Part shown: positions 37,242 through 46,858 of the stretch, one piece after another
Layout: each line of letters begins with the position of its first letter
Numbering within the stretch: position 1 is the first letter of the stretch
Assembly: GCA_963821925.1 (NCBI GenBank)
Contig: CAWGFO010000001.1
Coordinates: 806,001-870,000, forward strand
Reading direction: 5' to 3'
DNA from: JAOUEA01 sp963821925
GTDB lineage: Bacteria; Actinomycetota; UBA4738; HRBIN12
Length of the DNA stretch: 64,000 nucleotides
The notes under the pieces: generated by a model
Database searches by the model: none
Seen by the model: the letters and a program-made list of their open reading frames with translations, nothing else
What the model was told of the DNA's origin: nothing
Program-made: the position numbers and the translations under genes

Positions 37242-38240
37242 GAGGCCTGGCGCGCAACGAGTTCGCGCAGCCGCCCGGTGAAGCGCTCCATGAACGCGTC
37301 GGCGTCGACGGCGAGTGCGACCCGCGCGTTGTCGTCGGCGTCCCACCCCACCGGCCACGGGCTGCGCCGGATCCCGCGAAGGTCCGTCACGGTCTGGCCG
37401 CGCGTCCACTCGCCGTCGGTCTCGACCTCCACGCGGGTGGTCGTCAGCGTGACGAGCGCCGGATCGATCGCGGCGCCGAGCGCGAGCGGGTCGTGCATGC
37501 AGGCGCCGCCGTACTCGCGCGTGCGCTCGTAGAACTCGATGTAGTGCGGGACCGCGTCCGCGAGGAACCGCGCGACCGGCGCGTCGGGTGCGACCGCGCA
37601 GATGCCTTCGAGCGCCTCGCGCGAGAGCTTCGCCTGCTCGGTCACGTCGAGACCCACGCAGATCGGGAGCTTCGCCTCGGGTACGCCCGAGAACCCGCGG
37701 AACACGGCCTGCGCGGCGTCGGGATCCATCCATGCGTTCGCCTCGGCCGCAGGCGTCGTGTTGCCGCCTCGGGCGTATGCGCCGCCCATCAACGCGAAAC
37801 CTGCGAGAAGCGTGGGCAGCGCGGGCTCCTCCGCGAGCGCGGTCGCGACGTTCGTGAGTGGGCCGGTCGCCACCAGCAGCACCTCGCCGGGACGTTCGCG
37901 CGCCGTCTCCACGATCAGCCGGGCCGCGCTCCGATCGGAGACGCGATCGCGTCGAGGACGGCAGCTCGGCACGGCCCAGCCCGCGCGCGCCGTGCACCAC
38001 GGGGAACGGTTCGTGATCCTTGATGAGCGGCCGGGAGGCGCCGCGCGCGACCTCGATGTCGCCGCGGCCGGCGACCTCGAGCACCGCGAGCGTGTTCTCG
38101 GTCGTGTGCTCGATCGTGACGTTGCCCATCACCGTCGTCGCGCCGATCAGGTCGATCTCGGGCGAGGCGACCGCGTAGAGGATCGCGAGGGCGTCGTCGA
38201 CGCCGGTGTCGACGTCCAGGATCAGCGGGGTCGGAGCCAC
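37238..38240 (-). CDS. inosine-uridine-preferring nucleoside hydrolase (one frame disruption)
   Basis: A nucleoside hydrolase of about 333 residues. The calcium-binding signature DVDTGVDDALAILYA lies at residue 9. After the disruption the family continues with GPLTNVATAL, NTTPAAEANAWMDPDA and CMHDPLALGAAIDP. The frame changes near 37941-37950 (between GRAELPSSTR and VSDRSAARLIVE), net +1. The start is GTG 38240, 6 nt after TAGCCT. It couples to ribokinase downstream for purine/pyrimidine nucleoside salvage. Confidence 0.87.
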
Positions 38241-38246
38241 GCGCGG

Positions 38247-38252
38247 AGGCTA
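38247..38252 (-). promoter_or_regulatory. -10 element for leaderless nucleoside hydrolase mRNA
   Basis: TAGCCT on the minus strand, 6 nt before GTG 38240. Confidence 0.4.
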
Positions 38253-38262
38253 GCGCATGACG

Positions 38263-38880
38263 CTAGATCTCGGCGCCGATCAGCCTCGAGGCGACGCGCC
38301 GGCACGTGTCCTGCATCCGCTCCGGGCTGACCTGCGTGTCGTTCATCAGCACCTGGATCGCGAGGCCGTCGATCAGGGCGCCGAGCTCCATCCCGAGCTC
38401 GTCGGCGTCCTCGCCGTCGGGGAACTCAGCCGTCGTCCGACCGTGTCGGATGATGTCGGCGATCGACTGACGCCATCGGCGGTCGAGCACCTCGCGCTCC
38501 TTCGCGAGCGCCGGGTCGCGCAGCGCCCGCACCCAGATCTCGATCCAGAGCGCCCACTCCTCGAGGCGCTCGTAGTCGGGGAGCAGGCCCGGCACGGACA
38601 GGTCGATCAGCCGGCGGAGCTGCTCGACGGCCGAATCCATCCGCCGCAGTTCCCGCGCCTGCGCCAGGTAGTACTTGTCGTTCGCGAAGGTGAGCGCCTC
38701 GACGAGCAGCCGGTCCTTCGACTCGAAGTAGTAGAGGATCAGGCCCGGCGAGACCCCGCAGCGATCGGCGATGTCGGAGATCCGCGTCTCGGCCAGTCCG
38801 CGGTCGGTGATCACGCGCGCGGCGGCGTCGAGGATCTCCTGGTGCCGATCCTTCGTCTGCTTCGGTCGGGTCTTGGCCAT
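38263..38880 (-). CDS. TetR-family transcriptional regulator
   Basis: A 205-residue regulator with a TetR HTH (ILDAAARVITDRGLAE, then SDIADRCGVSPGLILYYF) and an alpha-helical C-terminal domain typical of the BetI-like/TetR_C_6 group (LEEWALWIEIWVRALRDP). Start ATG 38880 behind AAGGAG. It is divergent from the PYROXD2-like gene. The 189-bp gap contains a short inverted repeat CTGA-ccgt-TCAG (38937-38948) that might be its operator, though it is too short to be convincing. BetI-like architecture would suit control by choline/betaine metabolites. Confidence 0.88.
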   Translation of the reverse strand: MAKTRPKQTKDRHQEILDAAARVITDRGLAETRISDIADRCGVSPGLILYYFESKDRLLVEALTFANDKYYLAQARELRRMDSAVEQLRRLIDLSVPGLLPDYERLEEWALWIEIWVRALRDPALAKEREVLDRRWRQSIADIIRHGRTTAEFPDGEDADELGMELGALIDGLAIQVLMNDTQVSPERMQDTCRRVASRLIGAEI

Positions 38881-39069
38881 CTCTGAGGCTCCTTGAACGT
38901 CATGCAGGTACAGGGGTGGTTCGTGCTGCTCTTTGGCTGACCGTTCAGGCAACCTTACCCGCTTGAGCAGCGGAGTCAAAACCGCCCGGACCTCGAGAGA
39001 AGTTGACTGGTGATTCAGATTCAGGGCATGATGGCGGCGTTCTCGACCTGGGGAAGGACGGTTCCAGCG

Positions 39070-40686
39070 ATGGCGAACACCTACGACGCGATCATCATCG
39101 GCGGCGGCCACAACGGCCTGACGAGCGGCGCGTACTTCGCGCGCGCCGGCGCCCGCACGGTGGTGCTCGAATCCCGCGACAAGACCGGCGGCGCCGCCGA
39201 CACGAGCGCCCCGTTCGCGGACCACCCGGAGATCAACGTCACGACGTACTCCTACGTCATGTCGCTGATGCCGCCGACGATCATCCGCGAATTGAAGCTG
39301 AAGCAGTTCGGCTACGACGTGACGCCGTTCGGCCCGTACTTCCAGGCCTTCCCCGACGGCCGCGCGATCACGGTCTATGCCGACGACGCGAAGAAGAGCT
39401 ACGACTCGATCGCGCAGTTCTCCAAGAAGGACGCCGACACGCTTCCGAAGTGGGAGGCGTGGATGAAGGGCGTGAGCGACGTGCTCGGGCCGCTGCTGAT
39501 CAGCGTGCCGCCGCACCTGGGGTCGATGAGCATCGGCGACCTGCTCCCGCAGCTGCAGACCGCGTGGAACATGCGGAAGCTCGGCCAGCGCGGCGTTGCC
39601 GACGTCACGCGACTCTTCACGATGAGCGTCACCGACCTGCTCGACGACTGGTTCGAGTCCGACGCGATCAAGGCGATGCTCACGGTGAACGGCGTGATCG
39701 GCACCTGGGCCGGCCCCGACGAGCCCGGCACCGCCTACGTGATGCTCCACCACTCGATCGGCGACGTCGGCGACGGCCACCTCGGGTCGTGGGGCTTCCA
39801 GCAGGGCGGCATGGGCGCGGTCAGCGACTCGATCCGCCGCTCAGCCGAGTCGTTCGGCGCCGAGATCCGCACGGGCGCCAAGGTGCAGAAGATCCTCGTC
39901 CGCGGCGGCCGCGCGGTCGGCGTGGCCCTCGAGAACGGCGAGGAGCTTCGTGCGCCGGTCGTGGTCAGCTGCATCCACCCGAAGATCGCGTTCCTCGACC
40001 TGCTCGAGCGCCACGAGCTCCCGGCGGACTTCCTCTGGGACATCGAGCGCTGGAAGACGCGCTCGGGCACGGTCAAGATCAACGTCGCGATCAGCGAGCT
40101 GCCCGACTTCACCTCGATGCCGGGGAAGGACCAGCAGGACCACCACACCGGGTCGGTCGAGCTCTGCTTCTCGCCGCAGTACGCGGAGCGCGCGTTCCAG
40201 GACGCGCACATCGACCGGAAGCCCTCGGTGGCGCCGTTCGTCGACGGCACGATCCCGACCACGCTCGACAAGAAGCTCGCGCCCGAGGGCGTGCACGTCT
40301 TCTCGATGTTCACGCAGTGGGTCCCCGACGACTGGGTGAACGAGCCGCACCGCGATGAGCTCGACGCCTACGCGAAGCGGATCTTCGACGGGTACAACGA
40401 GCTGGCGCCGAACTTCAAGGACTCGATCATCGACTACCAGGTGATCGGGCCGTACGACATGGAGCAGGACCTCGGCCTGATCGGCGGGAACATCTTCCAC
40501 GGGGAGCTCTCGGTGGACCAGCTGTTCCACATGCGGCCGGCGCCCGGGTTCGCCGACTTCCGCACACCGGTGCGCGGCCTGTACCACGGGTCGTGCGCGA
40601 CGCACGGCGGCGGCGGCGTGAACGGCATCCCGGGCTGGCAGGCCTTCAACATGGCCAAGAAGGACAAGGCGTTCGGGAAGAAGTAG
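39070..40686 (+). CDS. phytoene-desaturase-like FAD oxidoreductase (PYROXD2-type)
   Basis: A 538-residue flavin amine oxidase/CrtI-fold protein. N-terminal dinucleotide site DAIIIGGGHNGLTSGAYF followed by VLESRDKTGGAADTS. The C-terminal FAD end is RGLYHGSCATHGGGGVNGI. Start ATG 39070 (MANTYD) is preferred because GGAAGGA precedes it; an in-frame GTG at 39010 would add 20 non-conserved residues. Family members in bacteria often sit with catabolic clusters but have no settled substrate. Divergent from TetR and followed 8 bp later by an acyl-CoA synthetase gene. Confidence 0.85.
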   Translation: MANTYDAIIIGGGHNGLTSGAYFARAGARTVVLESRDKTGGAADTSAPFADHPEINVTTYSYVMSLMPPTIIRELKLKQFGYDVTPFGPYFQAFPDGRAITVYADDAKKSYDSIAQFSKKDADTLPKWEAWMKGVSDVLGPLLISVPPHLGSMSIGDLLPQLQTAWNMRKLGQRGVADVTRLFTMSVTDLLDDWFESDAIKAMLTVNGVIGTWAGPDEPGTAYVMLHHSIGDVGDGHLGSWGFQQGGMGAVSDSIRRSAESFGAEIRTGAKVQKILVRGGRAVGVALENGEELRAPVVVSCIHPKIAFLDLLERHELPADFLWDIERWKTRSGTVKINVAISELPDFTSMPGKDQQDHHTGSVELCFSPQYAERAFQDAHIDRKPSVAPFVDGTIPTTLDKKLAPEGVHVFSMFTQWVPDDWVNEPHRDELDAYAKRIFDGYNELAPNFKDSIIDYQVIGPYDMEQDLGLIGGNIFHGELSVDQLFHMRPAPGFADFRTPVRGLYHGSCATHGGGGVNGIPGWQAFNMAKKDKAFGKK

Positions 40687-40694
40687 TCGTTCCT

Positions 40695-42827
40695 TTGACG
40701 GATCCCGGCGACGCTTCGCGCGGTGACCTGACCGCCCTCGAGCCGATGCTCGAGGCGAGGTCCGTCGCCGTGGTCGGCGCCAGCGTGAAGGAAGGCTCCC
40801 TCGGTCGTTCGATGGTCGTCGAGCTGCGGCGCGGCGGCTACGAGGGCGACATCTTCCCGGTGAACCCCGGCTACGACGAGGTGCTCGGCCTCCCGTGCTA
40901 CCCATCGATCGCCGACGTGCCCGGTGACGGGGTGGACCTCGCGATCCTCGGCGTGGCGAACCACCGGATCGAGCAGACCGTGCAGGACGCGATCGCCGCG
41001 GGCGCTCGGTCGCTGGTGACGTTCTCGTCGCTCTACGAGGAGGCGCCGCCGGAGCCGGGGATGCCGCCGATGACCCAACGTGTTTCGGCCGCGGTACGCG
41101 GAGCGGGCGTCCCGATGTGCGGCGGCAACGGCATGGGGTTCTGCAACGAGACCCACAAGCTGCGCGCCACCGGGTTCGCGACGCCCGACGACCTGCGGCA
41201 CGGACCGGTGACGTTCATCTCGCACTCGGGATCCGCCTTCGCCGCGCTGGCCTTCAACGACCGCGGGATCGGGTTCAACCTGCTCGTCTCGGCCGGGCAG
41301 GAGCTCGGCGCGACGATGGCCGACTACATGGCGTACGCGCTCGACCAGCCCGAGACCAAGGTGCTCGCGCTCCTGCTCGAGACCGTGCGCGATCCCGACG
41401 GGTTCCGCTCGCAGCTCGCCCGCGCCGCCGAGATGGATGTCCCCGTGATCGCGCTCAAGGTGGGCCGCACCGAAGGCGCGAAGGCGATGGTGACCGCCCA
41501 CTCCGGGGCGCTCGCAGGAGAGCACGGCGCGTTCGAGGCGCTGTTCGACGCGCACGGCGTGCACGAGGTCCTCTCCCTCGAGGAGATGGCCGACGCGATG
41601 GAGCTGTTCTCGTCGCCGAGGCGCGTCACGGGGGGGACCGGGCTCGGAGCGCTCTGCGACTCCGGTGGCGAGCGGGCGCTCTTCGTGGATCGTGCACTCG
41701 ACGTCGGCGTCCCGCTCACGGAGATCTCCGACGAGACCCGCGAGACGATCGACGGCATCCTCGACCCGGGTCTCGTCGCCGCCAATCCGATCGACGCGTG
41801 GGGGACCGGGCACGACGCCGACCGGATCTTCCGGGACTCCCTCCTCGCGATGCACGACGATCCCGGTGTCGCCGCCGTGGCCTTCGTGGTCGATCTCACG
41901 CGGCAGGGCGAGCCCTACGACGAGGGCTACCTGCAGATCGCGCGCGACGTGTTCTCGGCGTCGACGAAGCCGTTCTGCGTGCTGTCGAACCTCGCGAGCG
42001 CGGTCGCGTTGGAGGAGGCCGCCCAGCTGCGCGACCAGGGGATCCCCGTGCTCGAAGGCACCACGTCCGGTCTGGTGGCCTTGCGCGCCCTCCTGGCGCA
42101 CCGCGAGGTACGGGAGCGCCCGGCGTCCTCGTCGCCGGAGCCGGTCGCCGACGAGGTGCGCGCCAGGTGGCGCCAACGCCTGGCGACGGACGAAGGGGTC
42201 GGCGAGCTCGAGGGCCTCGCGCTGCTCGCCGACTACGGCGTGCCGGTCGCCGAGGCCCGGGCGGCGTCAAGCGCCGACGAGGCCGTCGCCGCCGCGACCG
42301 CGATCGGCTTCCCGGTCGTGCTGAAGACCGCGGCGCCCGGCGTGCAGCACAAATCGGACGTCGGTGGCGTGAAGGTCGGGCTCGTCGATGGTGACGCGGT
42401 GCGCGCCGCGTACGAGGACGTGGCCGGCCGGATCGGTCCGCAGGTCGCGATCGGGGCGATGGCACCCGAGGGCATCGAGGTCGCGCTCGGCATCGTGCGG
42501 GACCCCGCGTTCGGCCCGCTCGTGCTCGTGGCAGCCGGCGGGATCCTCGTCGAGCTGCTGCACGACCGCGCGCTGGCGTTCCCCCCGCTCGATGAGGCCG
42601 GCGCGCGCCGGCTGGTCGACCGGCTGAAGATCCGCCCGCTGCTCGACGGCGTGCGCGGCGCCGAACCGAGCGACGTCGACGCGCTGGTCCGCGCGATCTC
42701 GAGGCTCTCGGTGCTGGCGGCAGACCTCGGCGACCTACTGAGCGCCCTCGACGTGAACCCGGTGATCGTCTCGCCGAACGGCTGCCTCGCGGTCGACGCG
42801 CTCGTGATCCCGGCGACGTCCTCGTAG
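40695..42827 (+). CDS. ADP-forming acyl-CoA synthetase (fused alpha/beta)
   Basis: A 710-residue NDP-forming acyl-CoA synthetase in the succinyl-CoA-synthetase superfamily. Order: CoA-binding domain (ARSVAVVGASVKEGSLG at about 20), ligase-CoA domains (TFISHSGSAFAALAF; NPIDAWGTGHDADR), then an ATP-grasp domain (GFPVVLKTAAPGVQHKSDVGGV). Start TTG 40695 is assigned because the next candidate ATG (about 40749) would cut into the conserved start. The gene begins 8 bp after the PYROXD2-like gene, so they are co-transcribed. The acid substrate (acetate, propionate, aryl acids) is unknown. Confidence 0.85.
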   Translation: MTDPGDASRGDLTALEPMLEARSVAVVGASVKEGSLGRSMVVELRRGGYEGDIFPVNPGYDEVLGLPCYPSIADVPGDGVDLAILGVANHRIEQTVQDAIAAGARSLVTFSSLYEEAPPEPGMPPMTQRVSAAVRGAGVPMCGGNGMGFCNETHKLRATGFATPDDLRHGPVTFISHSGSAFAALAFNDRGIGFNLLVSAGQELGATMADYMAYALDQPETKVLALLLETVRDPDGFRSQLARAAEMDVPVIALKVGRTEGAKAMVTAHSGALAGEHGAFEALFDAHGVHEVLSLEEMADAMELFSSPRRVTGGTGLGALCDSGGERALFVDRALDVGVPLTEISDETRETIDGILDPGLVAANPIDAWGTGHDADRIFRDSLLAMHDDPGVAAVAFVVDLTRQGEPYDEGYLQIARDVFSASTKPFCVLSNLASAVALEEAAQLRDQGIPVLEGTTSGLVALRALLAHREVRERPASSSPEPVADEVRARWRQRLATDEGVGELEGLALLADYGVPVAEARAASSADEAVAAATAIGFPVVLKTAAPGVQHKSDVGGVKVGLVDGDAVRAAYEDVAGRIGPQVAIGAMAPEGIEVALGIVRDPAFGPLVLVAAGGILVELLHDRALAFPPLDEAGARRLVDRLKIRPLLDGVRGAEPSDVDALVRAISRLSVLAADLGDLLSALDVNPVIVSPNGCLAVDALVIPATSS

Positions 42828-42852
42828 GCGGACTCGTCCCCGGCGGCCCTCG

Positions 42853-43903
42853 TCAGGCGAGCAACTCGTCGAGCGCGTACGGCTCGAACGCGTTCGTGCA
42901 GGGGTTGCCCGGCGCGACCCACAGGGTCCGGTTCGCGACGTCGGCCACCATCCCGAACATGATCGCGCTGGACTCGGGTCCCTCTGCCGGATCGGGATGC
43001 ACGCAGATGTCCTGCCCCTCCGCTCCGTGATCCCCGAGCAGCGCGCAGGCGTCGGGCACGGTCCACTCCTCGCGGTCGGCGGTCAACGCGCGCATCCGGG
43101 CCAGCCGGCTCCGCGACCCGTCCGATCCGGTCGCGCAGACGGCCGCCACGGCGCCGTCGAGCGCGTGGTTCGAGTGCGTGGTTGACCCTCGTAGGTCGGC
43201 CGCCGTCGTGCCCGTCGTCTCGAAGAGCGCGGTCTCGCCGTCGGCGAAGGCGTAGCAGTACGTGTACCCACCGGCGCGCTCGGGCGTCGTCACGGTCGCC
43301 CAGGCCTCGGCGCGGTCGCGCGCGTCGAGCGCCTTGCGCGCGACGAGCATCCGGGGCACGCCCGTCCGTTCGTCGGAGGCGGTGAGCGACATCGCCCCGA
43401 GCGAGGTGCCCGCCGCGTTCATCCCGACGAGCGGCACGCCGGACGCCACCACGGGTGAGACGACCGCGACACCGTCGTCGGGCTCGTCGATCACGATCGC
43501 GATGCTGTCGGCATCGGCCGCGTACCACTGCTCCTGGTGCACCAGGAGCGGACCGTCCGGACCGCGCAGCAGCGCGTCGGTGCAGCGCTCGACCGGAGCG
43601 CCCATCGCCTCGGGGTCGAGCACGCCGTACAGCTCTTCGAAGGCGTTCGTCGCGCGCAACGCCACCGGATCCACGCCCGAGCCCTCGGCCATCCCCTCGA
43701 GCAGCTCCATCAGGTCGGGCACGACGCGGATGCTGACCTCGTCGTAGGGGGCCAGCAGCTGCGCGACCTTCACGCGGTCGGCGCCGAGGTCGGCCGCCCA
43801 CATCCATCGTGAACATGACCGACCGCTCGATCTCGTCGCGGAGGGCCGTGCCCACCGTGCGCCCTCGCTCGACCGGGGTTCCGCGACTCCTGATCACGCG
43901 CAT
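42853..43903 (-). CDS. C45-family peptidase / acyl-CoA:6-APA acyltransferase-like (one frame disruption)
   Basis: An Ntn-hydrolase of the C45 (isopenicillin N acyltransferase-like) family, about 349 residues. The N-terminal part (MRVIRSRGTPVERGRTVG) reads from ATG 43903. The frame changes near 43801-43808 (net +1) and continues as MWAADLGADRVKVAQLL. The pro-peptide cleavage Cys is in VERCTDALL and the substrate region includes GMNAAGTSLGAMSL and STTHSNHALD. C45 enzymes self-process and hydrolyse or transfer amide acyl groups. The start is 6 nt after TAGGCT, divergent from the amidase with only 53 bp between. Confidence 0.8.
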
Positions 43904-43909
43904 GCGGCG

Positions 43910-43948
43910 AGCCTAGCGCGCAGGTACCGGACCACGCCGCAGTAGCCT
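43910..43948. promoter_or_regulatory. back-to-back -10 elements for two leaderless genes
   Basis: TAGGCT on the minus strand (43915-43910), 6 nt before the C45 start at 43903, and TAGCCT on the plus strand (43943-43948), 8 nt before the amidase start at 43957. The whole divergent intergenic region is 53 bp, so the two promoters must share or overlap -35 sequences. Confidence 0.45.
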
Positions 43949-43956
43949 TGGGGCAC

Positions 43957-45360
43957 ATGAGCACCGCCGGCGAGCTCTGCGACCTTCCAGCGACCGCCCT
44001 CGCGCGGATGCTGCGCGACCGCGAGGTGTCGGCGCGCGAGGTGCTCGAGGCCCACCTCCGCCGGATCGAGGCGGTGAACCCGGCCGTCAACGCGATCGTG
44101 ACGCTCGTGCCCGAGGTCGCGGCCGCGCGCGCCGCCGAGGCCGACGAGGCGATCGCGCGGGGCGAGTTGCTCGGACCGCTCCACGGCCTGCCGATCGCGA
44201 TCAAGGACCTGGTGGCGACCGCCGGGATCCGCACGACCGCAGGATCGCCGATCTTCGCCCACGCCGTGCCCGACGAGGACGACCTCCTCGCCGAGCGCGT
44301 GCGTGCGGCCGGCGTGCTGCTCCTGGGCAAGACGAACACCCCTGAGTTCGGCGCCGGCTCGCAGACCTTCAACCCGGTGTTCGGGCCGACCCGCAACCCG
44401 CACGACCCCACGAAGACGAGCGGCGGGTCCTCGGGCGGCGCGGCGGCCGCGCTCGCGACGGGCATGATCCCGATCGCCGACGGGAGCGACCTGGGCGGGT
44501 CGCTCCGCAATCCGGCGAGCTTCTGTGGGGTCGTGGGGTTCCGGCCGTCGCCCGGCCGGGTGCCGTCGTGGCCGACCTCGGATGCGTGGAACGACCTCTC
44601 GGTCGACGGGCCGATGGGGCGCTCCGTCGAGGACGCCGCGCTGCTGCTGTCGGCGCTCGCCGGTCCCGACCCGCGGGTGCCGATCTCGCTGCCCGAGCCG
44701 GGTTCCGTGTTCGCGCCGCCGCTCGATGCCGACCTGGGCGCGCCGGTCGTCGCGTGGGCGCCGTGGGCCGGGGGCACGATGCCGTTCGACCCGGCGGTCC
44801 CCGCGATCGTCGACGCGAGCCGGCCCGTGTTCGAGGCGCTCGGCTGCCACACCGAGGAGGCGTTCCCCGACCTCACCGACGCCCGCGAGGTCTTCTTCAC
44901 GCTCCGGGCGCACGGGTACGCCACCGACCTGGGCGAGCTCCTGGTCGAGCGCCGCGACGAGATCAAGGCGACGGTCGTCTGGAACATCGAGGAGGGGCTG
45001 AAGCTCACGCGGGTCGACCTCGCCCGCGCTCAGCGGATGCGCACCGATCTGGTCGCGCGTGTGGCGGCCTTCTTCCAGCGGTTCGACTTCCTCGTGATGC
45101 CGGTCTCGCAGGTGCCGCCGTTCGACGTCGAGCTCGAGTTCCCCACCGAGGTCGCCGGCGTGCCGATGCCGACCTACCTCGACTGGATGGAGTCGTGCTG
45201 GTGCATCACGGTCACGGGCTGCCCCGCGATCTCGGTGCCGTGCGGGTTCACCGCCGAGGGCCTGCCGGTCGGGCTGCAGATCGTGGGCCGGCGCGGCGAC
45301 GACCTCGGGGTGCTGCGCCTCGCGCACGGGTTCGAGCGGGCGCGGCTCGGAGCGACGTAG
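43957..45360 (+). CDS. amidase (amidase signature family)
   Basis: A 467-residue amidase-signature enzyme. The Ser-cisSer-Lys triad is present: Lys in LPIAIKDLV, cis-Ser in TSGGSSGGAAAALA and nucleophile Ser in DGSDLGGSLRNPA. The C-terminal CPAISVPCGFTAEGLPVGLQIVG is typical. It hydrolyses an amide to acid and ammonia; aliphatic amides or indoleacetamide-like compounds are common substrates, none assigned here. The stop codon TAG abuts the stop of the convergent phosphoesterase (TAGCTA). Confidence 0.9.
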   Translation: MSTAGELCDLPATALARMLRDREVSAREVLEAHLRRIEAVNPAVNAIVTLVPEVAAARAAEADEAIARGELLGPLHGLPIAIKDLVATAGIRTTAGSPIFAHAVPDEDDLLAERVRAAGVLLLGKTNTPEFGAGSQTFNPVFGPTRNPHDPTKTSGGSSGGAAAALATGMIPIADGSDLGGSLRNPASFCGVVGFRPSPGRVPSWPTSDAWNDLSVDGPMGRSVEDAALLLSALAGPDPRVPISLPEPGSVFAPPLDADLGAPVVAWAPWAGGTMPFDPAVPAIVDASRPVFEALGCHTEEAFPDLTDAREVFFTLRAHGYATDLGELLVERRDEIKATVVWNIEEGLKLTRVDLARAQRMRTDLVARVAAFFQRFDFLVMPVSQVPPFDVELEFPTEVAGVPMPTYLDWMESCWCITVTGCPAISVPCGFTAEGLPVGLQIVGRRGDDLGVLRLAHGFERARLGAT

Positions 45361-46767
45361 CTACAGGGGGTTCTCGACCGGGGTCGTGCCCGCTTCCCAG
45401 CCCGGGTACGTGTCGCCGGGCCACGTGAAGGGCGTGCCGTAGGCCGGCGCGCGCTTCTTCCCGAGGACCGGCGGTCGGGGCTTCTTCGAGAAGTCGAAGA
45501 CGTGCTCGAAGTTGTGGGTGTTCGCGATCCGCGGCGTGAGGTAGTCGAGGCCCCAGTTGTCGGCGATGAACCGGAGCGGCGTCGAGAATTCGCCCAGCTC
45601 GTCGTCGATCACGCCGCGGCGCGTGTACGGACTGATCGTGAGGAGCGGCACGCGGATCCCGAGGCCCACCGGGTCGACCTCTGGGGGCAACACCGGGTCG
45701 TAGAAGCCTCCCCACTCGTCCCACGTCAGGAAGATCGCGGTGTGCTCCCACTCCGGGCTCCTCATCACGGCGTTCACGATGTCGGTGATCCAGTTGTGCG
45801 AGTGCCCGGTCGAGAAGGGCGGATGGTCGGAGAGCTCGAACCTCGGGGTGACCCACGTGACGGGCGGGAGTGTCCCCGCCTCGATGTCCTGCACGAGCCG
45901 GTCGACCGGGCGAACGTGCTCGTGCCACATGTCGGTATGGAAGACGTTCGCGATCCCGTTGTACGCGTTCCAGAAGTAGCCGACCTGCCCCGGCACCGCT
46001 GAGTAGTAGGCCCAGTCGACGTCGATCTCGCTGAGCTGTTCGCCCACCGTCTTGAACGTGAAGCACGTGTCGTGCTTCGTGAGGTTCCCCTGGTCGTCCT
46101 TGACGAACACGAACACGTCGTCGCCGATCGCGTCGCACCCCCAGCTCTTGTACTTCTTGTCACCGTCGACGCGGGTCTCGATGTTCTCGGGGTTGTCGAT
46201 CACGCCGCCCGACTGGCCGGCGATGAAGTAGTAGTGGTTGCCGTAGCTCGGGCCGGCCGCCGACGCGAAGAAGTTGTCGGAGATCGCGTACTCCTTCGCC
46301 CACAGCCAGTAGTTCGGGATCTGCGGCTCGTCGAACTGCGTGTACGCGTAGGTGGAGCCGTAGATGCCCGTGCCGAACCCGTCGAGCGTGCCGCCGTTCA
46401 CGCAGTTCAGGTACGCCGCTCGGTCGTGCGGGAGGTCGCCGGGGAGCCAGTCGGGGCAGGGGATCAGGGGCTTCTCGTTCCCGTATTCGACGCCCGTGGT
46501 GGTGCCCGTGACCCCGGGGAACTTCCCGAACAGGTTGTTGAAGCTCCGGTTCTCGAGCATCACGTAGATCACGCGCTTGATCGGCGTGTTCGTGTCGATC
46601 GACGCGGTCGGGTCGTCCACCGAAGGGGTCGTCCTCCCGCCCGTGCAGGAGAAGAGGACGCCGCCGGCGACGGCCATCGCCGAGGTCTGCAGGAACCGGC
46701 GGCGGCTCAGCGGCAGCGGATGCGCGTCGCCCCGTTCCTCGTCATGGGGGTGCGGGCGGTCGGTCAT
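45361..46767 (-). CDS. secreted phosphoesterase (phospholipase C / acid phosphatase AcpA family)
   Basis: A 468-residue alkaline-phosphatase-superfamily enzyme exported by the Tat route (SRRRFLQTSAMAVAGG) with a possible lipobox ending in VLFSC. The catalytic-site start is VIYVMLENRSFNNLFG (E-N-R-S-F), followed by SGHSHNWITDIV-like metal residues (STGHSHNW) and FLTWDEWGGFYD (D-E-W-G-G). Such enzymes cleave phospholipids or phosphomonoesters outside the membrane and are often induced by phosphate limitation. Start ATG 46767 behind GGAGG. Convergent with the amidase. Confidence 0.87.
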   Translation of the reverse strand: MTDRPHPHDEERGDAHPLPLSRRRFLQTSAMAVAGGVLFSCTGGRTTPSVDDPTASIDTNTPIKRVIYVMLENRSFNNLFGKFPGVTGTTTGVEYGNEKPLIPCPDWLPGDLPHDRAAYLNCVNGGTLDGFGTGIYGSTYAYTQFDEPQIPNYWLWAKEYAISDNFFASAAGPSYGNHYYFIAGQSGGVIDNPENIETRVDGDKKYKSWGCDAIGDDVFVFVKDDQGNLTKHDTCFTFKTVGEQLSEIDVDWAYYSAVPGQVGYFWNAYNGIANVFHTDMWHEHVRPVDRLVQDIEAGTLPPVTWVTPRFELSDHPPFSTGHSHNWITDIVNAVMRSPEWEHTAIFLTWDEWGGFYDPVLPPEVDPVGLGIRVPLLTISPYTRRGVIDDELGEFSTPLRFIADNWGLDYLTPRIANTHNFEHVFDFSKKPRPPVLGKKRAPAYGTPFTWPGDTYPGWEAGTTPVENPL

Positions 46768-46846
46768 GCGCCTCCAGTTCTACCAATCGTCGTGACGAAC
46801 GCGTGAAGCTCGGGTGCCTCGTCACGGGTTCGCCACACGGGATGCG

Positions 46847-46852
46847 TAGGCT
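46847..46852 (+). promoter_or_regulatory. -10 element for leaderless lipoprotein mRNA
   Basis: TAGGCT 6 nt before ATG 46859. Confidence 0.4.
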
Positions 46853-46858
46853 TGGCCG

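Noticed and set aside
38935..38950. TetR operator GGCTGACCGTTCAGGC
   Set aside because: Only 4-bp perfect arms; too short to separate from chance, so mentioned but not called as a feature.
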